This document shows positions 17,858-27,303 of a DNA stretch of 64,000 bases, piece by piece (positions within the stretch are counted from its first letter, which is position 1; each line of letters opens with the position of its first letter). Under the pieces are notes generated by a model. That model searched no databases. It saw only the letters and a program-made list of their open reading frames with translations, and had not been told where the DNA came from. The position numbers and the translations under genes are program-made. The stretch is from Nodosilinea sp. P-1105 (GTDB lineage: Bacteria; Cyanobacteriota; Cyanobacteriia; Phormidesmidales; Phormidesmidaceae), in contig NZ_SMDQ01000009.1 of the NCBI RefSeq assembly GCF_012911975.1, positions 1 through 64,000 of the forward strand, read 5' to 3'.

Positions 17858-18340
17858 ATGACCGAGCTTATTACGCCAGCTGGGGATCCCCAAATTGGTA
17901 ACTTAGAAACGCCAATTAATTCCTCGGCCTTTTCTAAGGCTTTTATTGGCAACTTGCCTGCCTACCGAACTGGGTTATCTCCCCAGCGGCGGGGTCTGGA
18001 AATTGGTATGGCCCATGGCTATCTGCTGTATGGCCCCTTTGCCGTTCTTGGCCCTCTGCGGGACTCTGAGATTCCTGGCTTAGCTGGGTTGCTCAGTGCT
18101 GCCGCCTTGATTGTAATTTTGACGGCCTGCCTCTCGATTTACTCTGGGGCTGGGGTTAACACTGCGGTCACCAAGACCACAACCCCCTTCACTCCGCCAG
18201 CTAGCCTGGAAACCGATGAAGGCTGGAGTGAGTTTGCCGGTGGCTTTTTGATTGGCGGCATCGGTGGCGCTACCTTTGCTTACCTGCTAGCGGCTAATCT
18301 GCCTATTTTGACCACCCTGGTCAGCGGCGGCCACAGCTAG
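17858..18340 (+). CDS. psaL: Photosystem I subunit XI (PsaL)
   Basis: Membrane subunit that mediates PSI oligomerisation. The 160-residue protein has a soluble N-terminus (NSSAFSKAFIGNLPAYRTGL), then GLEIGMAHGYLLYGPF with the chlorophyll-ligand His, and three hydrophobic segments including GLLSAAALIVILTACLSIY and GGFLIGGIGGATFAYLL. A Pro/Thr-rich loop TKTTTPFTPPASLETDE joins the second and third. psaL follows psaF-psaJ by 158 bp rather than being paired with psaI. A Rho-independent terminator follows. Confidence 0.97.
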   Translation: MTELITPAGDPQIGNLETPINSSAFSKAFIGNLPAYRTGLSPQRRGLEIGMAHGYLLYGPFAVLGPLRDSEIPGLAGLLSAAALIVILTACLSIYSGAGVNTAVTKTTTPFTPPASLETDEGWSEFAGGFLIGGIGGATFAYLLAANLPILTTLVSGGHS

Positions 18341-18388
18341 TTAGCGTGTGATGAACAGAGCTTAGCCATGAAGCTCTTTAAATAACTA

Positions 18389-18427
18389 AGCGGGGCTATT
18401 GAAAAATATCAATAGCCCCGCTTTTTG
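18389..18427 (+). terminator. Rho-independent terminator after psaL
   Basis: Perfect stem AGCGGGGCTATTG (18389-18401) with CAATAGCCCCGCT (18410-18422), loop AAAAATAT, followed by a T-run. It ends the psaF-psaJ-psaL unit. Confidence 0.93.
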
Positions 18428-18493
18428 TTTCTGCTTTTTGCCTGAAGACTAATGGCTCTTGGGTTCTAGTCCATTTAACCCATCAAATGATGT

Positions 18494-19060
18494 CTAACCT
18501 TTTTGAGCGAACTGATACCAATCACTTTGGAGTAAGCCATAGAGCTTGATATCTCGATACTTACCCCACTTCAAGGTATGACGATGACGGTAACCTTCGC
18601 AGCGCATACCCAGCTTTTCCATCACCCTGCCAGAGGCAGGGTTGTCGCTAAAGTGGGTGGCATTGATGCGATTTAGTTCCAATGTTGTAAATCCAAACGC
18701 CACAATTGCACGGGCGGCTTCAGTGGCGTAGCCTAATCCCCAGTAGGGTTGGCCAATCCAGTAACCCAGTTCCGCCAAATTATGATCAGGGTTTAAGCCC
18801 AATCCCACGGATCCACAGAGACTGACATCATAGCGAGTGATGGCATAGTCAATAGCTTTACCTTCCGCCCACAGTTGAGGATGCTGGCTAATCCAAGCTG
18901 TGGCATCAGCTTCAGTGTAGGGATAAGGAATAGATAAAGTCATCTCGGAAATTTGCCTGACGCCAGCCAAATCAGTAACGGTAGGTACATCAGCCTGGGT
19001 AAATGGCCTCAGGATTAGCCGCTCTGTCGATAAAATTGGCTGTTCTGCCAGTGCTTTCAT
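18494..19060 (-). CDS. GNAT acetyltransferase, RimJ/RimL type
   Basis: Transfers an acetyl group from acetyl-CoA to an unidentified amine, possibly a protein N-terminus. The protein begins MKALAEQPILSTERLILRPF, typical of RimJ/RimL-like members, and carries the acetyl-CoA binding region GYWIGQPYWGLGYATEAARA, then NRINATHFSDNPASGRVMEKLGM. About 188 aa is normal. An upstream ATG would add eight residues. The small DUF5340-like gene lies 33 bp upstream on the same strand. Confidence 0.88.
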   Translation of the reverse strand: MKALAEQPILSTERLILRPFTQADVPTVTDLAGVRQISEMTLSIPYPYTEADATAWISQHPQLWAEGKAIDYAITRYDVSLCGSVGLGLNPDHNLAELGYWIGQPYWGLGYATEAARAIVAFGFTTLELNRINATHFSDNPASGRVMEKLGMRCEGYRHRHTLKWGKYRDIKLYGLLQSDWYQFAQKG

Positions 19061-19093
19061 GGAGTCACCAAGCCATAACAACACAAGACGTCT

Positions 19094-19363
19094 TTAGGTC
19101 GGATTATCTTCCGATGAAAACCGCTCAGACAGTTGATTTGTAGACCACTGGTACTCCACAGGTTGTTGAGTCTGTTTACAAAACTCCTCAATTTGACGCT
19201 GCTGGGACAGGGCTTTGCGCAGGGTGCTGATTAACTCTTGGACCTGGGTCCGCATGGCAGGGGCTTGATAGACCGCTGCCATCGTTTGCTGTTCTAGCAA
19301 CTGTAGGAGTAACTCGTAATGAATATGAGAGGGGAGTGGAACCGGTTTACCCGAGTTAGCCAT
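19094..19363 (-). CDS. Small conserved cyanobacterial protein (DUF5340-like)
   Basis: 89-residue soluble helical protein of unknown function. The segment VPLPSHIHYELLLQLLEQQT followed by ELISTLRKALSQQRQIEEFC is what I recall of a cyanobacterial DUF family (DUF5340). No catalytic residues or membrane segments are apparent. It precedes the acetyltransferase gene on the same strand by 33 bp and may share its transcript. The coding call is supported by amino-acid composition and family resemblance; the function is not. Confidence 0.7.
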   Translation of the reverse strand: MANSGKPVPLPSHIHYELLLQLLEQQTMAAVYQAPAMRTQVQELISTLRKALSQQRQIEEFCKQTQQPVEYQWSTNQLSERFSSEDNPT

Positions 19364-19511
19364 AAGAATTCGATTAAGTAAGCGGACACATGGGCTAGCC
19401 TGAGCGTGTTCCCATGACTACAGTACCCAGGCTGTGGGCTAAACGTCCCTGTTTGGCTGAGTTTAGCGTTCACACCATGGATATTCTCTATCCTGGAATA
19501 CCCTCAGGGGA

Positions 19512-20399
19512 TTAAGGTCTACGGAAAAGCCGATCGATCGCAGCTCCTGGATCAGGTTGTTTCATGAGAGATTCGCCCACCAGCACCGCCTTCGCTCCAG
19601 CGTTGGTCACAGTTTGTAAGTCATCAGAGGTATGAATACCAGACTCACTAACAATCAGGATATCCCTTTCTTGCAGCAGGGCCTGACGAGCGGCAATCAG
19701 CGACTGGGTGGTTGAAAGCTGGGTGGTAAAGGTTTCCAGGTTACGGTTGTTGATTCCAATCAGAGATACGGAAGGAATGGCCAGCACCCGATCCAGCTCG
19801 TCCAGGGTATGCACTTCAACCAGGGCGTTCATGCCCAGGGCCTTAGCAATTTGGACGAAGTAACCCAAATCCTTATCTGACAAAATCGCGGCAATCAAGA
19901 GCACCGCATCGGCCCCCTTTAGCCGGGCCAGGTACATTTGGTAAGGGTAAATGATGAACTCCTTGCACAGCAGGGGCAGTTCCACCGCTGCCCGAATCTG
20001 AGCCAGATAGTCAAAGTCTCCCTGGAAAAAGGGCCTATCGGTCAGTACAGACAGGCAAGTGGCACCGTGGCGGGCGTAGGCTTGGGCGATCGCGACGGGG
20101 TCAAAGTCGGCTCGAATGACGCCTTTGCTGGGGGAGGCCTTTTTGACCTCAGCAATCAGGGCAGGGGTAGTAGGTCCCTGCCTTAACGCGGCCTCAAAGT
20201 CTCGGGCTGGGGGAGCGCTGAGCACGTCCCGCTGCAACTCGGCCAGGGGCAATTGCTCTCGCAGTCGATCTACTTCTGCTTCTTTTTGCCAAACGATTTT
20301 TTCGAGAATATTGCGCGGTTCTCCATCTTCAGATTTGATTTGATAACGGAGATAGTCCACAGCAACAGCGGGATTAGGAGGACGGCGACGAATTTTCAT
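19512..20399 (-). CDS. trpC: Indole-3-glycerol phosphate synthase
   Basis: Closes the indole ring of 1-(o-carboxyphenylamino)-1-deoxyribulose 5-phosphate in tryptophan biosynthesis. A TIM-barrel protein of 295 aa starting [17 protein letters not shown], the usual cyanobacterial N-terminus; an ATG three codons earlier is also possible. Signature stretches: [50 protein letters not shown], and [15 protein letters not shown] with the phosphate-binding end [10 protein letters not shown]. It lies 59 bp downstream of lpdA on the same strand; no other trp gene is nearby. Confidence 0.97.
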   Translation of the reverse strand: MKIRRRPPNPAVAVDYLRYQIKSEDGEPRNILEKIVWQKEAEVDRLREQLPLAELQRDVLSAPPARDFEAALRQGPTTPALIAEVKKASPSKGVIRADFDPVAIAQAYARHGATCLSVLTDRPFFQGDFDYLAQIRAAVELPLLCKEFIIYPYQMYLARLKGADAVLLIAAILSDKDLGYFVQIAKALGMNALVEVHTLDELDRVLAIPSVSLIGINNRNLETFTTQLSTTQSLIAARQALLQERDILIVSESGIHTSDDLQTVTNAGAKAVLVGESLMKQPDPGAAIDRLFRRP

Positions 20400-20458
20400 A
20401 TTGAGCACATAACTTGACCTAGACTAGCCGTTGAAATGATGACCACGGGGCGAGCCTC

Positions 20459-21913
20459 TTAGGCAGGCACCACCACGGCCCGCTTGAAGGCTTCATCCAA
20501 GACTTCTGACAGGGTGGGGTGGGTGTGGACACAGAAGGACAGGTCGGTGACCGTTTGCCCTTGGGCGATCGCATTGGCCGCCTCCTGAATTAAATCAGCC
20601 GCATGTAAGCCAATGATATGGGCTCCCAGAATCTCCCCGGTATCTTGGCGGTAGATCACCTTGGCTATGCCGTCAGATTCCCCTTCTGCCAGGGCTTTGG
20701 AGTTGCCTTTGAAGTAAGTGCGCACAGTATCAATGGCGAACCCTTCCGCCTCGGCTTTGGCTTTGGCGGCGGGCTCGGTCAGCCCCACAAAGCTAACCTC
20801 TGGGTGGGTAAAGGCGGCGGCAGGGACACTGAGATAGTTAACGGTGCGATCGCGCCCACAAATATTTTCTACCGTCACCACCCCCTGGGCCGAGGCGGCA
20901 TGGGCCAGCATCATTTTGCCAGTGGCGTCGCCAATCGCCCACAGGTGGGGGACTGGTTCCCCCTGTCGTAGCACCTGCAAATGATCATTAGTGGGGATGA
21001 AGCCCCGCCGGTCTAGCTCAACCCCGACTCGTTCTAGGCCCAGGTCTTTGGTGGCTGGAATCCGTCCCGTGGCCACTAGACAGGCATCCACCTCCAGGGT
21101 TTCCACAATTTCCTTTGTTTCCCGGTCGGCCAGTTCAATCACCACGGGCGATCCAGGGGTCACGGTTTTAGCAATCACCCCAGCCCGGGTTTCGATGTCC
21201 CGGGGGGCAATCAGCACCCGCTGGGCAATCTTGGCGATGTCAGGATCAAAGGTGGGCATCAGCTGATCCAGGGCTTCAATAATCGTCACCTCACAGCCTA
21301 GGGCCGTGTAAATATCAGAAAATTCTAGGCCAATGTAGCCACTGCCGATGATCGCAATCCAGTCGGGCAGCCAGTCCAGCTTTAGAGCTTCGTCGCTGGT
21401 GAAGACGGTTTTGCCGTCCACCTCAATCCCTGGGGGCACAAAGGGCACTGACCCTGGGGACAGAATAATGTCCTGGGCCGTAACCACTTTTTCTCCATCG
21501 GGGGTGTCGATCACCGCTTTTTGTTCCCCGGCCACTCTGGCCCAGCCGGTGATAATGTCGACCCCCAACCGGGTCAAACTGTTGGTCATGTCCCCCTGAA
21601 TTTTGCTGACCAGGGTGTTGGCATGATCGGCGATCGCGCTGCGCTCATAGGTGACTTGCCCCACCTGAATCCCTAAAGATTTGAGGTGATGCTGGTTGCG
21701 CAATTCCCGCACCCGGCCAGAGGCGGCCAAAAGTGCCTTAGAGGGAATGCAGCCCCGATTAACGCAGGTGCCTCCCATCATATCAGCTTCAACAATGGCC
21801 GTTTTGAGACCCGCCTTGACCGCGTGAATAGCGGCACCGTGGCCCCCTACCCCAGCCCCAATAATCAGCAGGTCGTAGTCAAATGCGTCACTCACAGCAG
21901 GCTCCTGAGACAT
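20459..21913 (-). CDS. lpdA: Dihydrolipoamide dehydrogenase (E3)
   Basis: FAD- and NAD-dependent E3 subunit of 2-oxoacid dehydrogenase and glycine cleavage complexes. FAD-binding [16 protein letters not shown] is near the start, then the redox disulfide [13 protein letters not shown]. The NAD-binding loop is [16 protein letters not shown], the second FAD motif [14 protein letters not shown], and the active-site [13 protein letters not shown] is near the C-terminus. I start at ATG 21911-21913 ([16 protein letters not shown]) because relatives begin close to the FAD loop; the frame is open for 28 further residues upstream. Confidence 0.95.
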   Translation of the reverse strand: MSQEPAVSDAFDYDLLIIGAGVGGHGAAIHAVKAGLKTAIVEADMMGGTCVNRGCIPSKALLAASGRVRELRNQHHLKSLGIQVGQVTYERSAIADHANTLVSKIQGDMTNSLTRLGVDIITGWARVAGEQKAVIDTPDGEKVVTAQDIILSPGSVPFVPPGIEVDGKTVFTSDEALKLDWLPDWIAIIGSGYIGLEFSDIYTALGCEVTIIEALDQLMPTFDPDIAKIAQRVLIAPRDIETRAGVIAKTVTPGSPVVIELADRETKEIVETLEVDACLVATGRIPATKDLGLERVGVELDRRGFIPTNDHLQVLRQGEPVPHLWAIGDATGKMMLAHAASAQGVVTVENICGRDRTVNYLSVPAAAFTHPEVSFVGLTEPAAKAKAEAEGFAIDTVRTYFKGNSKALAEGESDGIAKVIYRQDTGEILGAHIIGLHAADLIQEAANAIAQGQTVTDLSFCVHTHPTLSEVLDEAFKRAVVVPA

Positions 21914-22041
21914 CACCACATCAGCATTAACACCGGCCAGAGGCTGTTCTGACCCGTGGGGCAGAGCCACGGACAGCCTCGACCTGGTCAAGGTCATCCC
22001 CCATTCTTGACCACATTGGGGGGATTAGACAACTCTTAAAT

Positions 22042-22836
22042 TCATTTCTCTAATTTCCTTTGCTGGCGCTGGCGCTTGGCTTCATAGAGCAGCAGAGCTG
22101 CTGAAATGGCGGCATTCAACGACTCTACCGCCGGGTGCATGGGGATAGACACCTCTACCGTGGCCGCTTGCTGCAAGGGGGCTGGTAGCCCAGCCCCTTC
22201 GTTCCCCAGCAAGATGATGGTTGGTTGGTTAAAGTCAATGGCCCAATAGTTCAGGGAGGCCCTGGGATTTGTCGCCACCAGCTGTACCCCCTGCTGACGC
22301 CAGCCTGTCACTAGGGGGGGCAAGTCCTCCGTGACTACCAGCGGTAGGCGAAACCACTGCCCTGCTGACGCCCGCAAGACCTTGGGATGATCGGGGGCTA
22401 CACTATCGGCACTGAGCCACAGCCCCCCAGCCTCAGCCGCTACTGCGGTACGAATGATGGTGCCCAGATTGCCGGGGTCTTGGAGGGTGGCGATCGCTAG
22501 CCCCACCCCGGCAATGGGGACATCAACGGTATTGGGGCGTCGGGGAGCGACGACCACCACCCCATCTGGATGCTGAGTGGTGGCTATCGCCTGCAATACT
22601 CCCTCAGAAACCAGTTCTGCCCGTTGCACCTGCCCCACTAAAGTCGCCATCAAAGCGGGATAGCGCTGGGCCCAGGCTTCGGTGTAACACGCTGTCTGAA
22701 GGGGATAGCCGACGGCCAGGGCTTCCTGTACCAGATGAGTACCCTCCAGCAATAACTGCCCCTGGGCACGGCGAAATTTTCCTTGATGCAAGCGCCGGAT
22801 CGCCTTCACCAAAGGGTTTTGCAAACTGGTCAACAT
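22042..22836 (-). CDS. TrmH/SpoU-family RNA 2'-O-methyltransferase
   Basis: Methylates a ribose 2'-OH of rRNA or tRNA using S-adenosylmethionine. The start MLTSLQNPLVKAIRRL is standard for the RlmB/TsnR-like group. An N-terminal substrate-binding domain precedes the trefoil-knot SPOUT domain, with motif 1 ATLQDPGNLGTIIRTAVAAE, motif 2 ILLGNEGAGLPAPL and motif 3 VESLNAAISAALLLYE. About 264 aa is typical. The frame extends upstream to 23049, but that part overlaps a palindromic intergenic region and is unlikely to be translated. Confidence 0.92.
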   Translation of the reverse strand: MLTSLQNPLVKAIRRLHQGKFRRAQGQLLLEGTHLVQEALAVGYPLQTACYTEAWAQRYPALMATLVGQVQRAELVSEGVLQAIATTQHPDGVVVVAPRRPNTVDVPIAGVGLAIATLQDPGNLGTIIRTAVAAEAGGLWLSADSVAPDHPKVLRASAGQWFRLPLVVTEDLPPLVTGWRQQGVQLVATNPRASLNYWAIDFNQPTIILLGNEGAGLPAPLQQAATVEVSIPMHPAVESLNAAISAALLLYEAKRQRQQRKLEK

Positions 22837-23267
22837 AAGCACTGTGCCTAAATCAGGAGAGGTAGCGATGGCGCTAAAGCATCGGTACAGGATGTCAAGA
22901 TCCCAGGGTTCTTGGGCTGATTGGCCAGGTTTTTTGGGGCATCCAGGGACAGAACCCTGGGATCTGAACCGGCGTTCTAGTGGTCTGTCAAGGCTAAAAA
23001 TTAGGGCAAGCGCTGTGCAAAAGCCTAGTACACCAAGGCAGAAATCCACCTACTGTTCAGGACGCTTAAAATCCTTGCGCAGCAACAATTTTTCACCTTG
23101 AACTTTGCATTTTGAATTCCGCGTAGCGGTACTAGTCCCTTCAGGAAGGTAGTAGGACTTATGGTCCCCTCCCACGGAGGGGTGCCCGGAGGGCGGGGTG
23201 GGTTCTTCGGGCTTGCTTGACCCACCCCTACCCCTCCAAAGGAGGGGATTTCGGAGCTTAACCAGGA
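22837..23267. other. Intergenic region with palindromes
   Basis: No gene seen between the methyltransferase gene and tRNA-Leu. It holds a perfect 15-bp inverted repeat, AGATCCCAGGGTTCT (22898-22912) and AGAACCCTGGGATCT (22951-22965), with a 38-bp loop containing a T-run; an AAATTC-type short repeat near 23093-23118; and dispersed repeat D at 23165-23247. Confidence 0.65.
23165..23247. repeat. Dispersed repeat D, copy 1
   Basis: Palindrome-rich element starting CCCCTCCCACGGAGGGGTG and ending ACCCCTCCAAAGGAGGGGA. It is nearly identical to 39541-39622 except in the middle. Inverted CCCTCC/GGAGGG arms at both ends give two small hairpins. Both copies are intergenic. Confidence 0.85.
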
Positions 23268-23351
23268 TGCGGAACCCGGGACTTGAACCCGGATGTTATT
23301 GCTAACACTAGGACCTGAACCTAGCGCGTCTACCAATTCCGCCAGTTCCGC
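23268..23351 (-). tRNA. tRNA-Leu (anticodon CAG)
   Basis: 84-nt class II tRNA on the minus strand. Acceptor arms GCGGAAC and GTTCCGC pair. The D-loop region is GGCGGAATTGGTAGACGC. The anticodon stem CTAGG/CCTAG encloses TTCAGGT, giving anticodon CAG (reads CUG). The variable arm is TGTTAGCAATAACA. The T arm CCGGG-TTCAAGT-CCCGG is intact, and CCA is not encoded. Confidence 0.97.
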
Positions 23352-23563
23352 ATAGCGATGCTATATTCACACCGCGATTTGTAATCATGCCTTAGTGTCT
23401 GATCACAGTCAAGGCTTTTGAAAAAGATTTCGTTATTGAAACAAATCGGCTATTCTATGGTGGCTCTGCTCTAGCCAGGGAAATCTAGATACCTATGGCG
23501 AAATTAAGGATTTCGGGTAGAATCTAGACGAAAATTTGGCCTTTTAGGTGGGGATGTTCAGCT

Positions 23564-24949
23564 GTGGAGGATACCGCTATCGCTACGTCTATCAGTTCGC
23601 CTAACCCCTTGACAATCTCTGACACTGACGATGCCGTCCTAGAGATTACCGGTGGCACAAAACTATCGGGCCATGTCTCGGTCAGCGGGGCCAAAAACTC
23701 GGCCTTGGTGGTGATGGCCGGGACACTCCTGTGCTCACAGCCCTGTCGCCTCCGCAATATTCCCCACTTAATGGATATTGAGCGCATGGGGGAGGTCTTG
23801 CTTGCCCTGGGGGTGAAGCTGAAGCGAGATGGGGACGCTCTAGATGTTAATGCCAGTAGCATTGCCCACACCAAGGCACCCTATGACGTGGTTAGTCGCC
23901 TGCGAGCCAGCTTCTTTGTGATTGGTCCCCTGTTAGCCCGGATGGGGGTGGCTCGGGTGCCGCTGCCAGGGGGCTGTGCCATTGGGGCCCGCCCGGTGGA
24001 ACTGCACGTGCGGGGCCTGCAAGCCATGGGGGCTGATGTTCATATCGAGCATGGCACGGTTCATGCCTATGTTCCGGGCAGTGGTAAACGCCTAAAAGGA
24101 GCCCGAATTTATCTAGACTATCCCAGTGTTGGGGCTACTGAAACCCTAATGATGGCGGCTACTTTGGCCGACGGCGAAACCGTGATTGAAAACGCAGCCC
24201 AAGAACCAGAAGTGGTTGATCTGGCGAACTTTTGCCGGGCCATGGGAGCCAGGATTCGAGGGGCTGGCACCAACACCATCACGATCGCCGGGGTGCCGCG
24301 CCTGCATACCACCGACTACGGCATCATTCCCGATCGCATCGAAGCGGGCACCTTTCTGGTGGCCGGGGCGATTACCCGGTCTGAAATTAGTTTGTCTCCG
24401 GTGCTGCCCGAGCACCTCACGGCCGTGATTGCCAAGCTGCATGACATGGGGGGGCAAGTGGTTGTCGATGGTCCCAGTCGGGTGCGTTACGTGCCCGGTT
24501 CGGTGATTCACCCCGTGGATATCCAGACGGGGCCATTTCCGGGTTTTCCGACGGATATGCAGGCTCAGTTTATGGCCCTGATGGCGCTGTGCGATGGCAA
24601 CAGTCTGATTACCGAAACGGTGTTTGAAAATCGTCTGCGCCATGTGGCTGAACTGAACCGGATGGGGGCTGATATTCGTTTGAATGGTAACTGTGCCGTG
24701 ATTAAAGGGGTGCCTCAACTCTCGGCCGCTCCGGTATTAGCCACTGACCTACGGGCTTCGGCGGCACTGGTGTTGGCGGCCCTGGCGGCCCAAGGCACGA
24801 CCACGATTCAAGGACTACAACATTTGGATCGGGGCTATGACGATTTAGAGGGTAAGCTACGCCGCTTAGGCGCAAACATTCGACGGCAAGTGGGGGATAG
24901 CGCGATCGCCGCTGCCCCCCTGACCGAGAGCTTACTGAACAGCCGATAA
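23564..24949 (+). CDS. murA: UDP-N-acetylglucosamine 1-carboxyvinyltransferase (MurA)
   Basis: First committed step of peptidoglycan synthesis: adds enolpyruvate from PEP to UDP-GlcNAc. The 461-residue protein has the substrate-binding [18 protein letters not shown] near residue 45, the catalytic Cys in [15 protein letters not shown] (about residue 138; fosfomycin target), and the C-terminal [20 protein letters not shown]. Repeated inside-out alpha/beta architecture is apparent. The start is GTG at 23564; an alternative internal start would cut only non-conserved N-terminal residues. Confidence 0.96.
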   Translation: MEDTAIATSISSPNPLTISDTDDAVLEITGGTKLSGHVSVSGAKNSALVVMAGTLLCSQPCRLRNIPHLMDIERMGEVLLALGVKLKRDGDALDVNASSIAHTKAPYDVVSRLRASFFVIGPLLARMGVARVPLPGGCAIGARPVELHVRGLQAMGADVHIEHGTVHAYVPGSGKRLKGARIYLDYPSVGATETLMMAATLADGETVIENAAQEPEVVDLANFCRAMGARIRGAGTNTITIAGVPRLHTTDYGIIPDRIEAGTFLVAGAITRSEISLSPVLPEHLTAVIAKLHDMGGQVVVDGPSRVRYVPGSVIHPVDIQTGPFPGFPTDMQAQFMALMALCDGNSLITETVFENRLRHVAELNRMGADIRLNGNCAVIKGVPQLSAAPVLATDLRASAALVLAALAAQGTTTIQGLQHLDRGYDDLEGKLRRLGANIRRQVGDSAIAAAPLTESLLNSR

Positions 24950-25027
24950 GCCAACGCTGGGATTAAGCTGGGTTTACAATGGTTTACACGTCCCAGCCGG
25001 GGCCATGTTACTTGCCTAGAGGCGTGT

Positions 25028-26416
25028 ATGACCGCAGTTCACCCACCTACTGACATCAACTGGGAGGTTCTAGCCCAGGCGTTTGGTGCGATTGAAACCA
25101 TCCGTGACCCGAACCAGTTGGATAAGCTCTCTAAGGACTATTACTACTTCAGTCCGGTGCTGCAAGGGCTGCTGGCTGATAAGGTCGGGGACCTAGTGGT
25201 GCGTCCTACCACTGAGGCGGAAGTCCTAGCTGTTGCCCAAGTCTGCGTCGATGCCCGGGTGCCGGTTACGGTACGGGGGGCAGGTACTGGCAACTATGGG
25301 CAATGCATGCCCCTAGCGGGGGGAGTGATTGTAGACCTGAGCCGGATGAACGCGATTCAGCGGGTGCAGCTGGGAGTAGCCTGGGTAGAGCCCGGTGCTA
25401 AGCTGGCCGCCATTGATAAGGTGACTCGGCCCTCGGGCTGGGAACTGCGCATGTACCCTTCGACCTATCGCACGGCCACCATCGGCGGCTTCATTGGCGG
25501 CGGTAGCGGCGGCATTGGCTCGATTACCTATGGCCAACTGCGCGATCGCGGCAACCTTAATGCTGTTCGGGTCGTCACCCTAGAAAGTACCCCCCGGGTG
25601 ATTGAGCTGCGGGGAGACGATGTCCAAAAGGTAAACCATGCCTACGGCACCAATGGCATCATTACCCAGTTGGAGATTCCGTTGGGGCCTGCCTACCCCT
25701 GGGCCGAGGTGATTGTCGTCTTTGATCAGTTCATGGCTGCTGCCCACTTTGGTCAAGTATTAGGGGAATCTGACGGCTTAATCAAAAAGCTGATCAGCAT
25801 CCACGCCTGGCCCATTCCCAGCTATTTCGTCGCCCTCAAGCCTTACTTGCCCACGGGCAAAGCCGCCGCCCTACTGATGGTGGCGGAGTCATCCCTAGAG
25901 CTATTTAGAGAACTGGTAGCGGCCTGTGGGGGCACGATTACTTACTGCAAGTCGGCCCAGGAGGCCCAACGGGGGGCTCCTCTGGCAGAGTTTACCTGGA
26001 ACCACACCACCCTCCATGCCCGCAGTGCTGACCCGTCCCTCACCTACCTGCAAACCCTATTTCCCTACGACGCAGATTTAAAGGGAGTGCAGCATTTTTA
26101 TGACTACTTCGGGGACGAAGTGCTGATGCACCTCGAATATTTGCGCATGGGGGGGCAGGTGTGTCCCGCTGCCCTACAAATTGTCCGCTACTCCACTGAG
26201 GACCGACTGAATCAGATTATTCAGTACCACGAAGCCCACGGTGCCCTAATTGCTAATCCCCATACCTATGTCCTAGAGGATGGGGGCATGAAGCAGGTGG
26301 ACCAGGTGCAGGTGGACTTTAAGGCTAAAGTGGATCCCTATGGGTTGCTAAATCCCGGCAAAATGCGAGGGTGGTTAGAGCAACACCGCGATCGGGCCGT
26401 GCTTCCACAGAGCTAG
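25028..26416 (+). CDS. FAD-binding (PCMH-type) oxidoreductase, GlcD-like
   Basis: Flavin-linked oxidase of the glycolate oxidase/D-lactate dehydrogenase superfamily; the substrate is unknown. The FAD-binding region shows VPVTVRGAGTGNYGQCMPLA then VIVDLSRMNAI and VEPGAKLAAIDK, and TATIGGFIGGGSGGIGSITY. The C-terminal part reads YGLLNPGKMRGW, the usual end of this family. Length 462 aa. It follows murA by 78 bp on the same strand and converges on the DUF4332 gene. It could be a glycolate or 2-hydroxyacid oxidase but is not clearly GlcD. Confidence 0.87.
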   Translation: MTAVHPPTDINWEVLAQAFGAIETIRDPNQLDKLSKDYYYFSPVLQGLLADKVGDLVVRPTTEAEVLAVAQVCVDARVPVTVRGAGTGNYGQCMPLAGGVIVDLSRMNAIQRVQLGVAWVEPGAKLAAIDKVTRPSGWELRMYPSTYRTATIGGFIGGGSGGIGSITYGQLRDRGNLNAVRVVTLESTPRVIELRGDDVQKVNHAYGTNGIITQLEIPLGPAYPWAEVIVVFDQFMAAAHFGQVLGESDGLIKKLISIHAWPIPSYFVALKPYLPTGKAAALLMVAESSLELFRELVAACGGTITYCKSAQEAQRGAPLAEFTWNHTTLHARSADPSLTYLQTLFPYDADLKGVQHFYDYFGDEVLMHLEYLRMGGQVCPAALQIVRYSTEDRLNQIIQYHEAHGALIANPHTYVLEDGGMKQVDQVQVDFKAKVDPYGLLNPGKMRGWLEQHRDRAVLPQS

Positions 26417-26452
26417 GCTTTGCTTAATACTTCACACCTGTATTCTGCCTTT

Positions 26453-26875
26453 CTATACGCCACTGGTTTTCTGCACCAGGACGCGAGCATTAGTGATCCA
26501 CAGCTTCACTTGATCAGGCGTAGGACTGAGGTCATTGCGTCGTAGGGTAGCGACATGGAGTCGCTTCACCTGTACTGCCAGGGTTTGGGCTGAGGTCTGG
26601 GCCAGTTGTTCCGGGGAGGTAATGCCTGCATGGAGCAGTAATCCGTTGAATTCGCAACCAACTGTCGGGACCCTGGCTAAGTCGGCCAAAATTACCCACT
26701 TTTTGACATATCTCAGCGGCAATCGTAACTGCTGGGCCAGCGCTGCCTGATGGGATGGGGACTGGCCAAAGCGATACAGCTGCGTTGTGGTCGAAAATCC
26801 CAAATTAGCCAGAGCTGTTTGGTGCTCAGTACTCAGGCCAGGTAAGTTCTGAAGGGGATAATCCTGGGTGATCAT
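26453..26875 (-). CDS. DUF4332-type helix-hairpin-helix protein
   Basis: 140-residue soluble protein made of repeated helix-hairpin-helix-like units: LPGLSTEHQTALANLGFSTT with TQLYRFG, then ADLARVPTVGCEFNGLLLHA, which is typical of DUF4332. In other proteins such units bind DNA non-specifically, but the role of this family is unknown. It lies between convergent and divergent neighbours (oxidase end, tRNA-Pro start) and has its own transcript. Confidence 0.78.
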   Translation of the reverse strand: MITQDYPLQNLPGLSTEHQTALANLGFSTTTQLYRFGQSPSHQAALAQQLRLPLRYVKKWVILADLARVPTVGCEFNGLLLHAGITSPEQLAQTSAQTLAVQVKRLHVATLRRNDLSPTPDQVKLWITNARVLVQKTSGV

Positions 26876-26917
26876 ATCGGTCGGGATTGGGTTTATACTG
26901 AGGATAGTTTTAGTCTA

Positions 26918-26991
26918 CGGGATGTAGCGCAGCTTGGTAGCGCGCCTGCTTTGGGAGCAGGATGTCGCAGGTTCAAATCCTGTCATCCCGA
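26918..26991 (+). tRNA. tRNA-Pro (anticodon UGG)
   Basis: 74-nt tRNA. Acceptor arms CGGGATG and CATCCCG pair. The D arm is GCGCAGCTTGGTAGCGC; the anticodon stem CCTGC/GCAGG encloses TTTGGGA, giving anticodon TGG. The T arm is CAGG-TTCAAAT-CCTG in context. CCA is not encoded. A run of eight T follows directly and may help terminate transcription. Confidence 0.97.
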
Positions 26992-26999
26992 TTTTTTTT

Positions 27000-27303
27000 C
27001 GACTTCTTTAGCAAGTCGGCCCAGGAACCGGGCTCCGAGTGACCTGTCGATCTTAATGTTTAGGACCACAGGTACGCTTGAAGACCCTTCTGATAAGTAC
27101 ATGGACACAATAACTGACTTGATCCTTGATCCGGCCTTCGACTCCGCTCAGGCCTCGTCGCTGGTTGAGCGGAGTCGAAACCAGGGCATTGAATTAAGGC
27201 TGGTGGGCACTTGCCCACCTTACAGCAGATCAAGGCTTTCAGCGATTTTCGAGGACTGTTTAGGGCTTATTTCAGTAGCATTCACCCATACTGTGCCGAC
27301 GCC
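27000..27303. repeat. Intergenic palindromes after tRNA-Pro
   Basis: No credible gene. TTCGACTCCGCTCA (27137-27150) pairs perfectly with TGAGCGGAGTCGAA (27166-27179); this core is a close variant of the hairpin inside the 121-bp MITE at 50884 and 62584. A second small palindrome GGTGGGCA/TGCCCACC lies at 27202-27219. A short frame across the tRNA is spurious. Confidence 0.7.

Noticed and set aside
22837-23049. N-terminal extension of the rRNA methyltransferase frame
   Set aside because: Covers an intergenic palindrome; the family start MLTSLQNPLV is at 22836.
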